64,000 nucleotides of DNA from Phymorhynchus buccinoides (GCA_017654935.2 CM065699.1:12606326-12670325), one strand, 5' to 3'; shown: positions 1-18,424, numbered from the stretch's first letter. Numbers and translations: made by a program. Notes: generated by a model not told the origin, from the letters alone.

Positions 1-19
1 GGCAGACATTCGCACATAT

Positions 20-5145
<5,126 letters not shown>

Positions 5146-5964
5146 GACTATGATGTTAGATCACAGTGACGGCGATTTTTCGGGTGTTACGGTCTTAATG
5201 CTCGTTAACATTTTCAATCTTTCCCCATGGGAACACATTCATACGCAAGTGGTTGTATAACTGGCATGTCACTGTATTGCCATGGGGAAAGAGTGAAATT
5301 TTTTTAACGTGTATTGATACCTTTACTAACCACTGTCTTTGACACGATATTGCGATTGCCCTGTAATAGTCCCTCAAGGAAGTCTTTACGTGTCATAGAA
5401 CTTGCAATGATTACGTAGCGTTAGTTCTTGAAATAAGCGGATGGGATTGCGGATGAGTTTCCGCTTCACTTATTTCTTATGGGAACTAAATGGGGTTTCC
5501 GTATGGAACTTGCGGGTTGCGGATCTAATGTGCACACGCCCTTAGCCTTAGTTTGATGATTAAGACTCAGACGTTTTGTTTATGATTACATTTTTCTGTG
5601 GATAGTTAAGAACAGATGAAGCTTTCCATATCACATATTCCTCTAGACAACTAAAATATTTCAGGTTGTACTGTTAACTATTTTTCTAGATATTTTAGAT
5701 CATTTTCCCATCATATATGTCTTTAGATAGTTGCACCTATATGAGCCTCCTCATCAAACCATTCCTTTAGATAATTGCAAATGTTTGAGGCTTCCTCGTT
5801 ATCCATCCCCCTGGAGGGTAAGTGGAAATCATTTGAATGTTTTCCCTTCAGCCAGTCTTCTAAACACCCGATAATTGTTCGTGTTTTCCTACAAACTATT
5901 CCTTTATTAGGCCTATAATTATATGAAATACAGGGCAGGGCATTTGCTCATCGATACGTTTGTA

Positions 5965-6178
5965 GGGGAAGACGGGGTAAAAAGCGCATGGGCGGGTAAG
6001 AAGCCCACCCCAATTATCTCATGAAATGAAGCAAATTTCAGTCTCATTTTGCCCATGAGACGAGCGTTAATGTCTAGCATTCGTCTCATGGGCAAATTTG
6101 ACTGAAATTTTCTTTATTTCATGAGATAATTGGGGTGGGCTTCTTACCCGCCCATGCGCTTTTTACCCCGTCTTCCCC
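5965..6178. mobile_element. TA-flanked hairpin MITE, family C, copy 1
   Basis: A 214-bp near-perfect palindrome: arms of about 98 bp from GGGGAAGACGGGGTAAAAAG, centre GCGTTAATGTCTAGC. Flanked by TA on both sides, as Tc1/mariner-type elements are. Other copies at 8796, 11369 and 12105. Confidence 0.88.
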
Positions 6179-6334
6179 TATGTGATTTCAAAATGTTTTG
6201 GGTATCCTCAGCAAATATTCTGGAACATTCCTCTGAAATCTGGAAACGTTTGAAGTTTGCCATGTGATCGTTCCCATGAACAGTTAAACTTTTGGGGGGT
6301 TCCTGGCTAGCCCTATCTGTAGAAAATTAAAATA

Positions 6335-6665
6335 TTCGGGTTGTTGTTGTTGTTGTCGTACCCTGGCTTTAAGACTCCAGGGATCATCCCAACAGGCGAA
6401 TCACTTGAACACTATGGTGCAAATGCACCAACTAGGGATGAGAACATTACGTGTGTGACCGTTTTTGATTACCCCGCCGCGTGAGCAGCCACACTCCGAC
6501 TTCGGAGGATTTTGGATGCTGATGATGTTATGCTAGGTGCTTGTCATGACTGAAGACAATCCCCGCATAACTATGCAGAGCATAACAACATTTTGATGTA
6601 GCCTTGGTGTTCTAGCCTATGTCAATTGGTCTGATACAGCCTTAAGCCAAGGCGAATGTTCGGGT
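6335..6665 (+). repeat. Dispersed repeat family A, near full-length copy
   Basis: Starts with (TTG)n then TACCCTGGCTTTAAGACTCC and ends TCTGATACAGCCTTAAGCC. About 330 bp, the reference orientation for the family. Confidence 0.75.
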
Positions 6666-6720
6666 TTCCTCATGAATTATACCTGTGAAAATTGAATGAT
6701 TTCTTGATTAGCCATTCTTG

Positions 6721-7573
6721 CGAAAACAGGAAATATTTGGGGTTTCCTTTTCAACCATTTCTATGAAAACAGGAAATATTTGGGGTTTCCTTTTCAACCA
6801 TTTCTATGAAAACAGGAAATATTTGGGGTTTCCTTTTCAACCATTTCTATGAAAACTGAAAATATTTGGGGTTTCCTTTTCAACCATTTCTATGAAAACT
6901 GAAAATATTTGGGGTTTCCTTTTCAACCATTTCTATGAAAACAGGAAATATTTGGGGTTTCCTTTTCAACCATTTCTATGAAAACAGGAAATATTTGGGG
7001 TTTCCTTTTCAACCATTTCTATGAAAACTGAAAATATTTGGGGTTTCCTTTTCAACCATTTCTATGAAAACTGAAAATATTTGGGGTTTCCTTTTCAACC
7101 ATTTCTATGAAAACTGAAAATATTTGGGGTTTCCTTTTCAACCATTTCTATGAAAACAGGAAATATTTGGGGTTTCCTTTTCAACCATTTCTATGAAAAC
7201 TGAAAATATTTGGGGTTTCCTTTTCAACCATTTCTATGAAAACTGAAAATATTTGGGGTTTCCTTTACAACCATTTCTATGAAAACTGAAAATATTTGGG
7301 GTTTCCTTTTCAACCATTTCTATGAAAACTGAAAATATTTGGGGTTTCCTTTTCAACCATTTCTATGAAAACTGAAAATATTTGGGGTTTCCTTTTCAAC
7401 CATTTCTATGAAAACTGAAAATATTTGGGGTTTCCTTTTCAACCATTTCTATGAAAACAGGAAATATTTGGGGTTTCCTTTTCAACCATTTCTATGAAAA
7501 CTGAAAATATTTGGGGTTTCTTAGTAACCATTTCTATGAAAACTGAAAATATTTGGGGTTTCTTAGTAACCAT
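6721..7573. repeat. 43-bp tandem array, 20 copies
   Basis: The unit contains TATTTGGGGTTTCCTTTTC and CAACCATTTCTATGAAAAC. Two versions differ at one block, ACAGG (7 copies) and ACTGA (13 copies), in the order AAABBAABBBABBBBBBABB. The last two units have TTAGT in place of CTTTTC. No spacers, so not a CRISPR. Confidence 0.95.
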
Positions 7574-7743
7574 TAGGCCTCCTTTAACAACTGAAAAGTT
7601 TGGGCTTGCTCCATCAGTTATTCTTTGAGATTAATTAAAATGGTTAAGTTTCCACACCAACAATATGTCAACAATTTTTTTGCAAGATACAGAGTGTTTC
7701 AGGTTTTATGTTAACTCTAAATCGAGACGCGTGTCTGAAAATA

Positions 7744-8596
<853 letters not shown>

Positions 8597-8795
8597 TTTC
8601 TTTTCTTTCTTTCTGTTTAAAAAAAAATGACCTGTAGTATTGATAGACCTTTTTTATGCTTGTAGTTCCAATCTGCTCCTTTGATTTGAGGGCCCGTTGT
8701 TGAGGCCTGATGTGATGACTCAACTTATGCACAACTCACTGTGTGCCTGCTGGATGATATGTTATGGCTGCACGTGCTACGTACATACAGTCATA

Positions 8796-9013
8796 GGGGT
8801 AAGACGGGGTAAAAAAAGCCCATGCGCGGGTAAGAAGCCCATGCCAATTATCTCATGAAATGAAGCCAATTTCAGTCAAATTTTGCCCATGATACGAGTG
8901 TTAATGTTTAGCGTTCGTCTCATGGGCAAAATGTGACTGAAAGTTGCTTCATTTCATGAGATAATTGGCATGGGCTTCTTACCCGCCCATGGGCTTTTTA
9001 CCCCGTCTTACCC
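8796..9013. mobile_element. TA-flanked hairpin MITE, family C, copy 2
   Basis: 218-bp palindrome, TA at 8794-8795 and 9014-9015. More diverged (GGGGTAAGACGGGG end, CCATGCCAATTATC in the arm). Confidence 0.87.
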
Positions 9014-9111
9014 TATGCATTGTCTTCAGGGAATTATGTATGTTTCCTCGATTTGTGATTTGAACAATACACCAGCTGTGTGAGTCAAAGAGATATAGAA
9101 TGAATGAAACT

Positions 9112-9245
9112 CATTTTAACGTCCTCCGGTCTGGAACAGACACATAGTGGGACATTAGTAGACATAAAGACGGTGGGAACGATCCTGGAGGCAATGCCCG
9201 GAGGCAGTGCAACTCCAGGAAAGTCCCGAATTTGTAACGATACAT
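9112..9245 (-). repeat. SINE-like dispersed repeat, inverted copy
   Basis: Reverse complement of 3360-3505, starting TTTTAACGTCCTCCGGTCTG. Confidence 0.65.
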
Positions 9246-10120
9246 ATGTATTAAAGCTAAAAGAGAGAGATAGAGAAAGAGGGGGAGAAAGATAGAGAGA
9301 CAGATGGAAGGGGGGTGGGAGAGGGGGTGGTATTGATGTTGAAAATAAACATGTTTGGATTTGTTTTGGTCAGATACTATCTTGACAATAGGGTAATCTC
9401 AGCTAAAAGATTAACAGTGTTTATTGAGTGTTGTTAATTTTAATCGTTGGAAACTTAGATATTAGAAGTAATAAACATAGCACTTATATGACTTACGAAA
9501 GCGAAACAAGCGAACCGTTTTGTTTTTAACTTGAAGATTTGTCATGCTTTTTTGAAACCATAGCGCCAAGACACCAAATCACCAACCGCGCGCCACACTT
9601 TCTGCTCCAGTGACTTTGACATTTAACCAATGACCTTCGTGTTCGGACTTGACCTAGATATCCTAACTACCTATCCACATGCAGCATTTGAGGGTCCTCT
9701 GTCCCTCCGTTCAAAAGTGATTGTGTTCAGGAACAAATCGACAAACACCACTGAAAACATTATTAGCATCGCTTCGCGGCTGGTGATTAGAATATAGAAG
9801 TTAAGTTTATTTTCTTTTATTTCATGTCTGTAAAAAAAAAGAAGGCAAGTCGGGTCTGTCTCCCTACGGCTGTTTCCCCATGCATTGCTAGGCGATGGTG
9901 CCGAACATAACTTTGGTGGAGGGAGTTAATTAACAGAGTTTCTTCCCCTTATTCATTTCAACTAATCTTGTGTTTGCTGAAGGCAGCGATTATACATGTA
10001 CTACGATTGTTTGAATCAGTGTTGTATGAAAAATGAAGTCACAAATGCATTACTTGACTCTTGTTCAACATTTTGTTTTTCGGTCTCAACATTTGGACAG
10101 CTGCTGTGTTTCCATTCTGT

Positions 10121-10164
10121 GCGTGTGTGTGTGTGTGTGTGTGTTTCCGCGCGCGCGCGCGCGC

Positions 10165-10254
<90 letters not shown>
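10121..10254 (+). repeat. (GT)n-(CG)16-(GT)38 tract
   Basis: A pure CG run of about 32 bp (10147-10178) sits inside GT repeat; strongly alternating purine-pyrimidine sequence. Confidence 0.95.
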
Positions 10255-10256
<2 letters not shown>

Positions 10257-10261
10257 AGGAA

Positions 10262-10760
10262 TACAAACTGAGTTTGAATGCTAACTCATAAAGATGCGTA
10301 GGCCTACTGAGTTTAGGTGTTGCTATTTGTATGATGGAAGCTGAGTTTGATAAGGAAGTGTTGATATTTAGTCGTATGGATGCTAACATGTAAAGATGCA
10401 TACTGAGCCTAGATGCTGACTTTTTTTAAATGATGGAAGCTGAGTTTAATAAGGAAGTGTTGATACTTAGTCGTATGGATGCTAACATGTAAAGATACAT
10501 ACTGAATTTAGATGCTGACGTTGTTTTTATGATGGAAGCTGAGCTTAGTGAAGTGTTGATACTTAGTCGATTGGATGCTAACATGTAAAGATGCATACTG
10601 AGTTTAGATGCAAACATGTTATGATGGAAGCTGAGCCTAATAAGGAAGTGTTGATACTTAGTCGCACGGATACTAACATGTAAAGATGCATAATGAGCTT
10701 AGATGCTGATATTTTATGATGGAAACCTGAGTTTAATAAGAATACTTATTATGCTTCATA
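10262..10760. repeat. Degenerate ~98-bp tandem array, about 5 copies
   Basis: The unit holds GGATGCTAACATGTAAAGATG, then GATGGAAGCTGAG, then AAGGAAGTGTTGATACTTAG. Spacing is 97-105 bp with substitutions and small indels. Confidence 0.85.
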
Positions 10761-11368
10761 CTTAGTTGCGTGGTTCTTTAAATATTATAACTGGTGCTAT
10801 TCTAAGTAGAACTAGCAAAGGTCATAGTTCATCATTCGTGGAGGTCAATGATTATGCTGTAGAACAACACTTGTTGTTGTTCTTGTTGTTGTGTCTGTGT
10901 GCGTGTGTGCATGCACACGCACGCGTGTATGTGAAGACGAAGGTAGGCAATTCCATTGCCATCCCCGTATTACTGATGTAGCATATTCTGACTATGACTG
11001 GGGTCCGCCGCGTATGAATATGAAAACCTCGTGGCTAAAGTGCCTCTTTCAGCATTGAATTTTGGAAGGATGTGGCGATGACCTTGTTTCTATGGTTATG
11101 CTCGCAGGGCTGCCTACCATCCCTCATAAGGGGTATTTGTCCCTGGAAACAGTCAAAAATGGCACCCTCTCCCTGGAATCCATTTTTCTGTCTGGTGTCC
11201 CTGGAAACTTGAGTAGAATTAAACAAATTTGCAGAGTAGTCACTTGTCTTCTTAGCTAACCTTACTATTGAACACAAGAACACTCCAAAACAACAGGCAC
11301 TGTTGAAGTATTCTGAACAGACATATTGGTCATAGGTTACTGAACACCAAAGATCTTGAATATTGCTA

Positions 11369-11583
11369 GGGGAAGACGGGGTAAAAAGCGCATGGGCGGG
11401 TAAGAAGCCCACCCCAATTATCTCATGAAATGAAGCAAATTTCAGTCTCATTTTGCCCATGAGACGAGCGTTAATGTCTAGCATTCATCTCATGGGGCAA
11501 ATTTGACTGAAAGTTTCTTTATTTCATGAGATAATTGGGGTGGGCTTCTTACCCGCCCATGCGCTTTTTACCCCGTCTTCCCC
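11369..11583 (+). mobile_element. TA-flanked hairpin MITE, family C, copy 3
   Basis: 215-bp palindrome flanked by TA. By eye it is identical to the reverse complement of copy 4 at 12105. Confidence 0.9.
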
Positions 11584-12104
11584 TATATTAGCTTTATGTG
11601 AAAATTGCAATGTCAAATGTTTTTAACATGCTGTATGCTCCAAAAATGAATGTTCACAACGATAACCGGTATATGTTCATTTATTCCTTTATTCTCTGCT
11701 TTCCTTGTGTTTTTGAATTTTTGCGCTTCTCTGGCGATGAAAATGATAACATTATTGTGTTTAGATTGCATTAAAGGTAAGAAAGTTGGAACTAAAGACA
11801 TGATTGTTCATTGTTTTCTAGTAACAGTAAAATGTGTGGAGAATGGTAAAGAAAGTTAGAAAAGACAAAACATTGTTAACAGTCCTCCCCACCCACCCTA
11901 GAATTGACTCACGACGAATACTGTAACATGTTACAATATTGATTTATCTTACTCAGTTGACTGGCATGGTTATTATCGTTATTTCTGCTGAACAACACGG
12001 TCATTTGAACCTTGAAACAACCCATCTACTTCTTTGTTCATGACAATGGTATTGGTTCAATATTTTATACTCTTTCTTTTACTCATGCTGTTCTTTAATG
12101 AATA

Positions 12105-12319
12105 GGGGAAGACGGGGTAAAAAGCGCATGGGCGGGTAAGAAGCCCACCCCAATTATCTCATGAAATAAAGAAACTTTCAGTCAAATTTGCCCCATGAGA
12201 TGAATGCTAGACATTAACGCTCGTCTCATGGGCAAAATGAGACTGAAATTTGCTTCATTTCATGAGATAATTGGGGTGGGCTTCTTACCCGCCCATGCGC
12301 TTTTTACCCCGTCTTCCCC
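12105..12319 (-). mobile_element. TA-flanked hairpin MITE, family C, copy 4
   Basis: Inverted relative to copy 3 and apparently identical over 215 bp; TA at 12103-12104 and 12320-12321. Confidence 0.9.
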
Positions 12320-13611
12320 TAAGTGAATGTTTCCTTTTTCAATTAATACTTATCTTCAAATACATTCCAAATGTATTCAAGCTTTTCCCACCAACCACAA
12401 GAAAAAATCCATAGAACTTACGTAACTATATTCCACAAATATTCTATGTGTGCAGTCGTATTGTTTTTCTTTCTTTAACTTATTTAGTATAGGCTTATTG
12501 TGTATAATAATTATATAACAGGGACATTTTGGGATTCTTTGTATATTTAGCCATTTTACCTGTGTTGCTGTCAAAGCCTTTTCATGCACAATTTGGGAAT
12601 GTTGTTGTTTAAAAAGTAAACATCGAATTGAGATATCATGCAAAATCGCTGGACGCATTTGATATGCTATTATGGCTGATAATGGGTTGATGATAATGTG
12701 ATTGATTTGAATGAAGCGAATAGGGATGTAATCTTTAATTTTTATTTGAATGAACGAATAAGGGTGTGATTTTGGGTTGTTGTTATTTTATTTTATTAAT
12801 GAAGCAAAGCACGTAGCGAGTGATTGTTAATTTTGTTTTGAATGAAGCGAACCGTCATGTGATTTTAATTTTGAAAAGGTCAACAAAATGCAATTTTTTT
12901 AAAATGAAATTCAAAAATAAAACAAGTTTAAGAATGGTTCAGTCTGCAAGAGTGTGTTATCCGTAATTAAGTCTGTGATCACAATAAATTGTTATAATAA
13001 AGGAAAACAGTGCTTGACTTCATCAAGTTCTTTCAACGGTATTATTTGCTGTGGTATGCATGGTTGTTTCTTTACAATCATAAATGATTATGGTACTGAT
13101 TCTCATGCTGAAAAGTTGTATATATCCATATACTCACTCCAAACCAAAGCAATCGTTTCTCGGCTATTTGATTAAAATCAAATTATACTGACAAAAACTA
13201 GAAAGTACTTGAATGATGCAAATCTCACTTCGAGCGATGCATTGCGAACTGATGAGATCTTCACAGATCGAAACAGCTGTCTTTGCATAAGGAACTGTCC
13301 CTCCCCCATTGGGAGAAAAAGTAAATCAGCACTTTTTTTTCTTCTCCAGAACACGGAACATTTCATAAAGTTAAACTGGTTTTGCTTCTGAGGTTCACAG
13401 ATACAGACATTGGACACAGAAAAGTTTGATTACAGCAAATTATTCGAGCGATAAGTCAGTTTTAGTGGGGTGTTTTTTTCTGATCGTGCATCGTGTTAAT
13501 ATATCCGTGTCTATTTGAATGTCAGACTAGAGGGACCGCCACACTGCATACGACTCAATCCAACTGCGATCCAACTGTGACATTTGTCAGGCATGATTCT
13601 CGTGAAAGACT

Positions 13612-13945
13612 ACTCTGACTTTGGAGGAATTTGGACTGATAATTGTATGCTAGGAGCTTGTCATAGCTAAAGACAATCCTCGCATAACTATGCAGAACAT
13701 AACAACATTTTGATGTAGCCTTGGTGTTCTAGTTTATGTCAATTGGTCTGACGCAGTCTTATGCCAAGGCGTAGCTGGCACATACAATGCTAGGAAAGTA
13801 CTTCAGGTGAAACAATAGGTCTTTAATTTCCCGATATTGCAGTATCTCCAGGATCGACCCTAACCCTAACCCTAAATCTGTACTTTCATAAATGTCCCAC
13901 ATGTAGACATACCTGTACCAGGTCGGAGGACGTTAAACACATCTT
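13612..13945. repeat. Dispersed family A fragment followed by SINE-like repeat
   Basis: 13612-13770 matches family A (GAGCTTGTCATAGCTAAAGA, ATTTTGATGTAGCCTTGG). 13830-13945 matches the GGAGGACGTTAAAC repeat, with a CCCTAACCCTAACCCTAAA run at about 13858-13878. Confidence 0.65.
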
Positions 13946-14097
13946 CTTCTTCTTCTTTTCCAGTTGAAACCCTAACATTCTTCCAGATTTGATTGCAATC
14001 TGTTCATAATTTTTTTGGGTCAATGATGTTAGTTAATAAACGAAGAAACAGAGAAAGAAAAGGATATTTTCTTGGAAATGGTAAGCAATCACAAAAC

Positions 14098-14340
<243 letters not shown>

Positions 14341-14387
14341 CTATCGAAAATTGAACTTGCTTGAAGCCAGACCTTCTTTCATTGAGA

Positions 14388-14489
<102 letters not shown>

Positions 14490-14820
14490 CAGTATCCACA
14501 CGTTGTGAAAAACAACAACCCCACATTGAAATACATGCAAATGTTTGCGATATATAAACGATTAGGCCTAGGTGTTTTGGGGTTTGAACTCAACATGACC
14601 TTGACCTTAAAATAAAACTAAAGCAACCAGTCGATAGCTGATAATTATCCTCTATAACTTGTACACTGAAAGTGATTGAAATAGAGTGAACGTTGTTTTT
14701 TTAGAAAACGCGGCCGGACGGACGCACGCACGCGTACGCACGTACGCACTGATGGACTGACTGACGGACGGACGGACGGATGAAACAAATACAATACTTC
14801 CCGAAGCTTCGCTCGGGAAC
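14490..14820. repeat. Dispersed repeat, second copy of the 3890-4210 type
   Basis: Contains ATACATGCAAA, TGACCTTGACCTTA, an ACGG/ACGC-rich run and CCGAAGCTTCGCTCGGGA. Confidence 0.6.
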
Positions 14821-14863
14821 CAAAAAGCAGGAAAATGCAGTTTAAAAAAAAAATTGCAGTCAA

Positions 14864-15116
14864 GTAGGGCCTGTCGCAGTCAAAAGTGTAGCTCGTGCAA
14901 ATCTACCGCTCGCTACTATGAGAGTGTGTATTTGCGACATTGAGCATGAACCACAAATTTCACTCTTTCTTTACTTGAACCATTTACCTAACCCTAACCC
15001 TAACCCTACAAAAAAGTGAAATTTGTGGTTCATGCTCAATGTCGCAAATACACACTCTCATAGTAGCGAGCGGCAGATTTGCACGAGCTACACTTTTGAC
15101 TGCGAGACAGGGCCTA
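14864..15116. mobile_element. Foldback element with telomere-like loop
   Basis: Arms of about 100 bp (14866-14975 and 15013-15114, reading GTGTAGCTCGTGCAAATCT and its complement) enclose a loop with CCTAACCCTAACCCTAACCC. Bounded by TA next to GGGCCTGTC and its complement. Confidence 0.85.
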
Positions 15117-15142
15117 CCATCTTTCCAGCCCATTCCTGACCA

Positions 15143-15600
15143 TCAACATCTAATGCTCGGTGTCAATCTGTGTTCTACCGAGGACCCAGCATGTTTGACA
15201 ATCGTGTGAAAGGTAGCACACGCCTTGTTGCTTTTGACTTGCTGACAGGTTATGCACACATGCAGGTCTGCTTCTTTTGGTCTCTCTCTCCCAAGACCCA
15301 AACAACATGGGCGACAGCGGACCAAAATGCGTGCACAACGCACGGCAGTCGCTGTGAATGACATGGCAGCAGGTGTGGGAAAAACACAGAGTGAAACAAA
15401 ACAGATGCTTTGTATTAGCCAGGACACGAGATATACACCAAGCCTAAGGGTGTTCCAATGCGGGTTGCTGCTGGGAGCTGCTTCAATGACGACGCCATCT
15501 TCCAAGCCTGGTCCTTCCCGATCATCCACCACAACTGAGGGCCTGTCATCAATGCCCAGCACTAGCAGACAATGCCCACCACCCAAGACGAATAACCTTC
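15143..15600. other. Unassigned GC-richer segment, possible degenerate transposon
   Basis: Open on both strands. The minus-strand reading has paired cysteines (CRPCC..., CITC..., ACATFHT) loosely like the C-terminal Cys-rich finger of piggyBac-type transposases, but no DDE core is present. I do not assign a function. Confidence 0.25.
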
Positions 15601-15609
15601 GGGAACAAG

Positions 15610-16085
15610 ACTCAGTAAACAGAACAACTCGCTATCGGATGCAGTATTTTAAAATACCATCCTTAAAAGATTAAGGGGAGATTTGATAAAAGTGCATAAA
15701 ACTTTTCATAACCCTGACAAAACTAACAAATGTTTGTTTCAATTATCCAATGGTTTGAGAACCCGTAACAGCGAACTAAAAATACTAACCCAATAGTACA
15801 GTAGAACTAACATAAGGAAAAACTTATTTTCTAACAGTCACTCAGTACTGGAACAATCTCCCTGCACAAACTAAACTTGCTTCTAACATTAACCATTTCA
15901 AAAACCTCCTGGATAATGATCCTAAATTTTCTGTATTGAAATTCAATTATGATTAATGCACCAATGATTGCTCAAATAGCGTCACAGCTATGCCAATCAA
16001 GTTGCAAAACAAAATTATAAAGCAAACAAACAAAAGAAAGGGCACACCAAGAGGCCGCGAGGCCTGGCTGCCCTAAAAGCCTGAC
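15610..16085 (+). pseudogene. Broken LINE reverse-transcriptase C-terminus (CR1/L2-like)
   Basis: In three shifting frames the plus strand reads LKRLRGDLIKVHKTFHNPDK, LFQLSNGLRTRNSELKIL, RTNIRKNLFSNS and QYWNNLPAQTKLASNINHFK. These match the typical end of CR1/Jockey-type ORF2 (LRGDLI...F, RKNFFS...WN.LP...S.N.FK). At least two frameshifts and a TAG break it, so it is dead. The tail ends with AAGCCTGACCTGACCTGA. Confidence 0.8.
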
Positions 16086-16094
16086 CTGACCTGA

Positions 16095-16460
16095 GTATTT
16101 GTACGATCTGGAATGTAGACTAGACACTTTTTGGTCCCACCGTTAATTGAAACAGAAACGATCTGGAATGTAGACTAGGAACTTTTGATTCCACTGTTAA
16201 TTGAAACAGAAACACCCTGGAATGTAGACTAGACATTTTAAAAAAATTCCACCGTTAATCGGAACTAGACACTTTTTTTAAAATTACAACTTTTATTGAA
16301 ACAAAAACTCTCTGTAATGTAGATTTTGCGCTTTTTGTTCCACCGTTAATTGAAACAGAAAAAAGAGATTTATAACGGATAGTGGGCGCTTTATTGTGAC
16401 AATTTGGAATAGGCCTATAGGCATGACACATTTCAATTTTGTTCCACCGTTATTTGAAAC
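16095..16460. repeat. Degenerate ~55-bp tandem array, about 6 copies
   Basis: Units contain TGGAATGTAGACTAGACACTT and CCACCGTTAATTGAAACAGA with many indels. Confidence 0.8.
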
Positions 16461-16552
16461 ATAAAAGTCAATGCTGTCAAATTCACTCTAGATCTGTAAC
16501 TTTCATTTGTCTCTATCAAGTCATGTCAATTTTATAGGTAAGAAACATAATA

Positions 16553-16878
<326 letters not shown>

Positions 16879-17115
16879 GTAGTTTCTGTTTTATAGACGA
16901 AATACGCATGTCCGGTTCCTGTGTACGCACATGTGTGTCGCCTGCTACTGAACGACCCAAACAATCGTCGGTTGTTTTCAAAGGTCTTCAACAGTGAGCT
17001 ACCAGGTGTTAAAAGCATCAAAGCATTGTATTGGTCGAGTGACTTTTAGTATATATCTATATTCCCATCAATATTTTCAAGGACAGAGTAGTTTCTTTGT
17101 GTTTTGACCTTGCCA

Positions 17116-17169
17116 AGTTCAACTTGAACTGAAGTTTATGATTTTCATGATCACTCACTGACTCAGTCA
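17116..17169 (+). promoter_or_regulatory. Two palindromic motifs upstream of MCAT
   Basis: AGTTCAACTTGAACT (17116-17130) is a perfect inverted repeat of AGTTCA with a 3-bp spacer, a nuclear-receptor-like arrangement. TGACTCAGTCA (17159-17169) is a palindrome containing an AP-1/Maf core. Both lie within about 210 bp of the MCAT ATG, in non-repetitive sequence. No TATA box is clearly placed. Function is inference from motif shape only. Confidence 0.3.
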
Positions 17170-17323
17170 GTAAGAGTACTAAGACTCTAAGAGTAAGACT
17201 AAGACGAGTAATTTGAGCGAAGCAGAAGTCAATTAAAAGACCAGGCCTACCGGTACTCTAAACTGGATCGTCTCTTGATGCTTTCAAGCCCGTCATCATC
17301 GCCACTGTGACTTGTCTGTCACC

Positions 17324-18025
17324 ATGTCCACTGCCATTAGACCAGCTTGTGTTCTGAGAAAGCTCTTTCAGCGGCTCGTTTTAAAGGATGCGAAAAGATT
17401 CTATGCCCCTAGATCATCTAATATAGATGATGATAATTTATCATCAATCAGATCAATGGAACGAGTGCCCGCAAGACTAAAAAAACGCCTTTCAAAACAA
17501 GGACTGACTCTCGAGGATCTACAAATTTCACCCAAAGTTCCACCAAGCGAGGAAGCTCCTTCAAAACGAAAAGATACTTCCGCAAAGTTGGTTCCAGAGT
17601 CTGCAGCGCTAACAGACGATGACCTGTCGCATTTACTGAAAGACATGGTCAGCGGGGCGGCGCCCGACTCACCAGCCGCTGCACCCACTGAAGTGTTTCC
17701 CTCTGACACCCAAAAGTTCAAGGACTGGAACAAACTTCGAGATCAAAGCACAAAATCTTACAGGCCCCGTATGGACCCTTCCCTAACGTCTCTCGTCCTG
17801 TTTCCTGGACAGGGGAGTCAGTTTGTGGGCATGGGCAAGGACACGCTCAGCTACGGTAAAGCCAGAGACTTGTTTGAAGAAGCCAGCGCTATTTTGAAGT
17901 ACGATTTGCTGAAGTTGTGTCTGGAGGGCCCCCTTTCCACCCTCAGCAAAACGGTGCACTGCCAGCCTGCTGTTCTGGTGTCTTCTCTTGCCGCTGTGGA
18001 AAAACTTCGGGAGCAACATCCTGAG
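17324..18025 (+). CDS. MCAT: MCAT exon 1
   Basis: 702 nt, 234 codons, ending in phase 0 at ...LREQHPE before donor GTGAAG at 18026. It carries the presequence, the long polar linker and the start of the catalytic domain (LVLFPGQGSQFVGMG and VHCQPAVLVSSLAAVEKL). The frame stays open 27 nt into the intron, which is read-through and not coding. Confidence 0.95.
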
Positions 18026-18356
18026 GTGAAGTTCTTCAGTAGACTTTACTAAGTACTCTCCTCACCCCCTCTCCTTCCCCTTTTTCTTGTAACTGACAAC
18101 TTTGTATAATACTCAGGCTAGGTAAAAAGGAATCATTATTGCCAGCGTAGGATTTTTTTTATATATCAAGTTGAACTTAAGAAAGTTCTTTAAAAAGGGT
18201 GTGGGTGGAGTGGGAGGTACAACCAAAAAAACCTTACACTCATTACAGAAAACATTATTTTAAAACATCGGAAGAAAAACAATTGTGTTTTGTAAACTTG
18301 TTACAAATGCAGTATCTTACTGAGTAAGATGTGTGTGTGCGTGTGCGTGTGCGTGC

Positions 18357-18424
<68 letters not shown>

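Noticed and set aside
6721..7573. CRISPR array
   Set aside because: Contiguous 43-bp units without unique spacers in a eukaryotic genome; an ordinary tandem repeat.
17312..17323. MCAT start four codons upstream
   Set aside because: That codon is TTG. The ATG at 17324 has a good ACC context.
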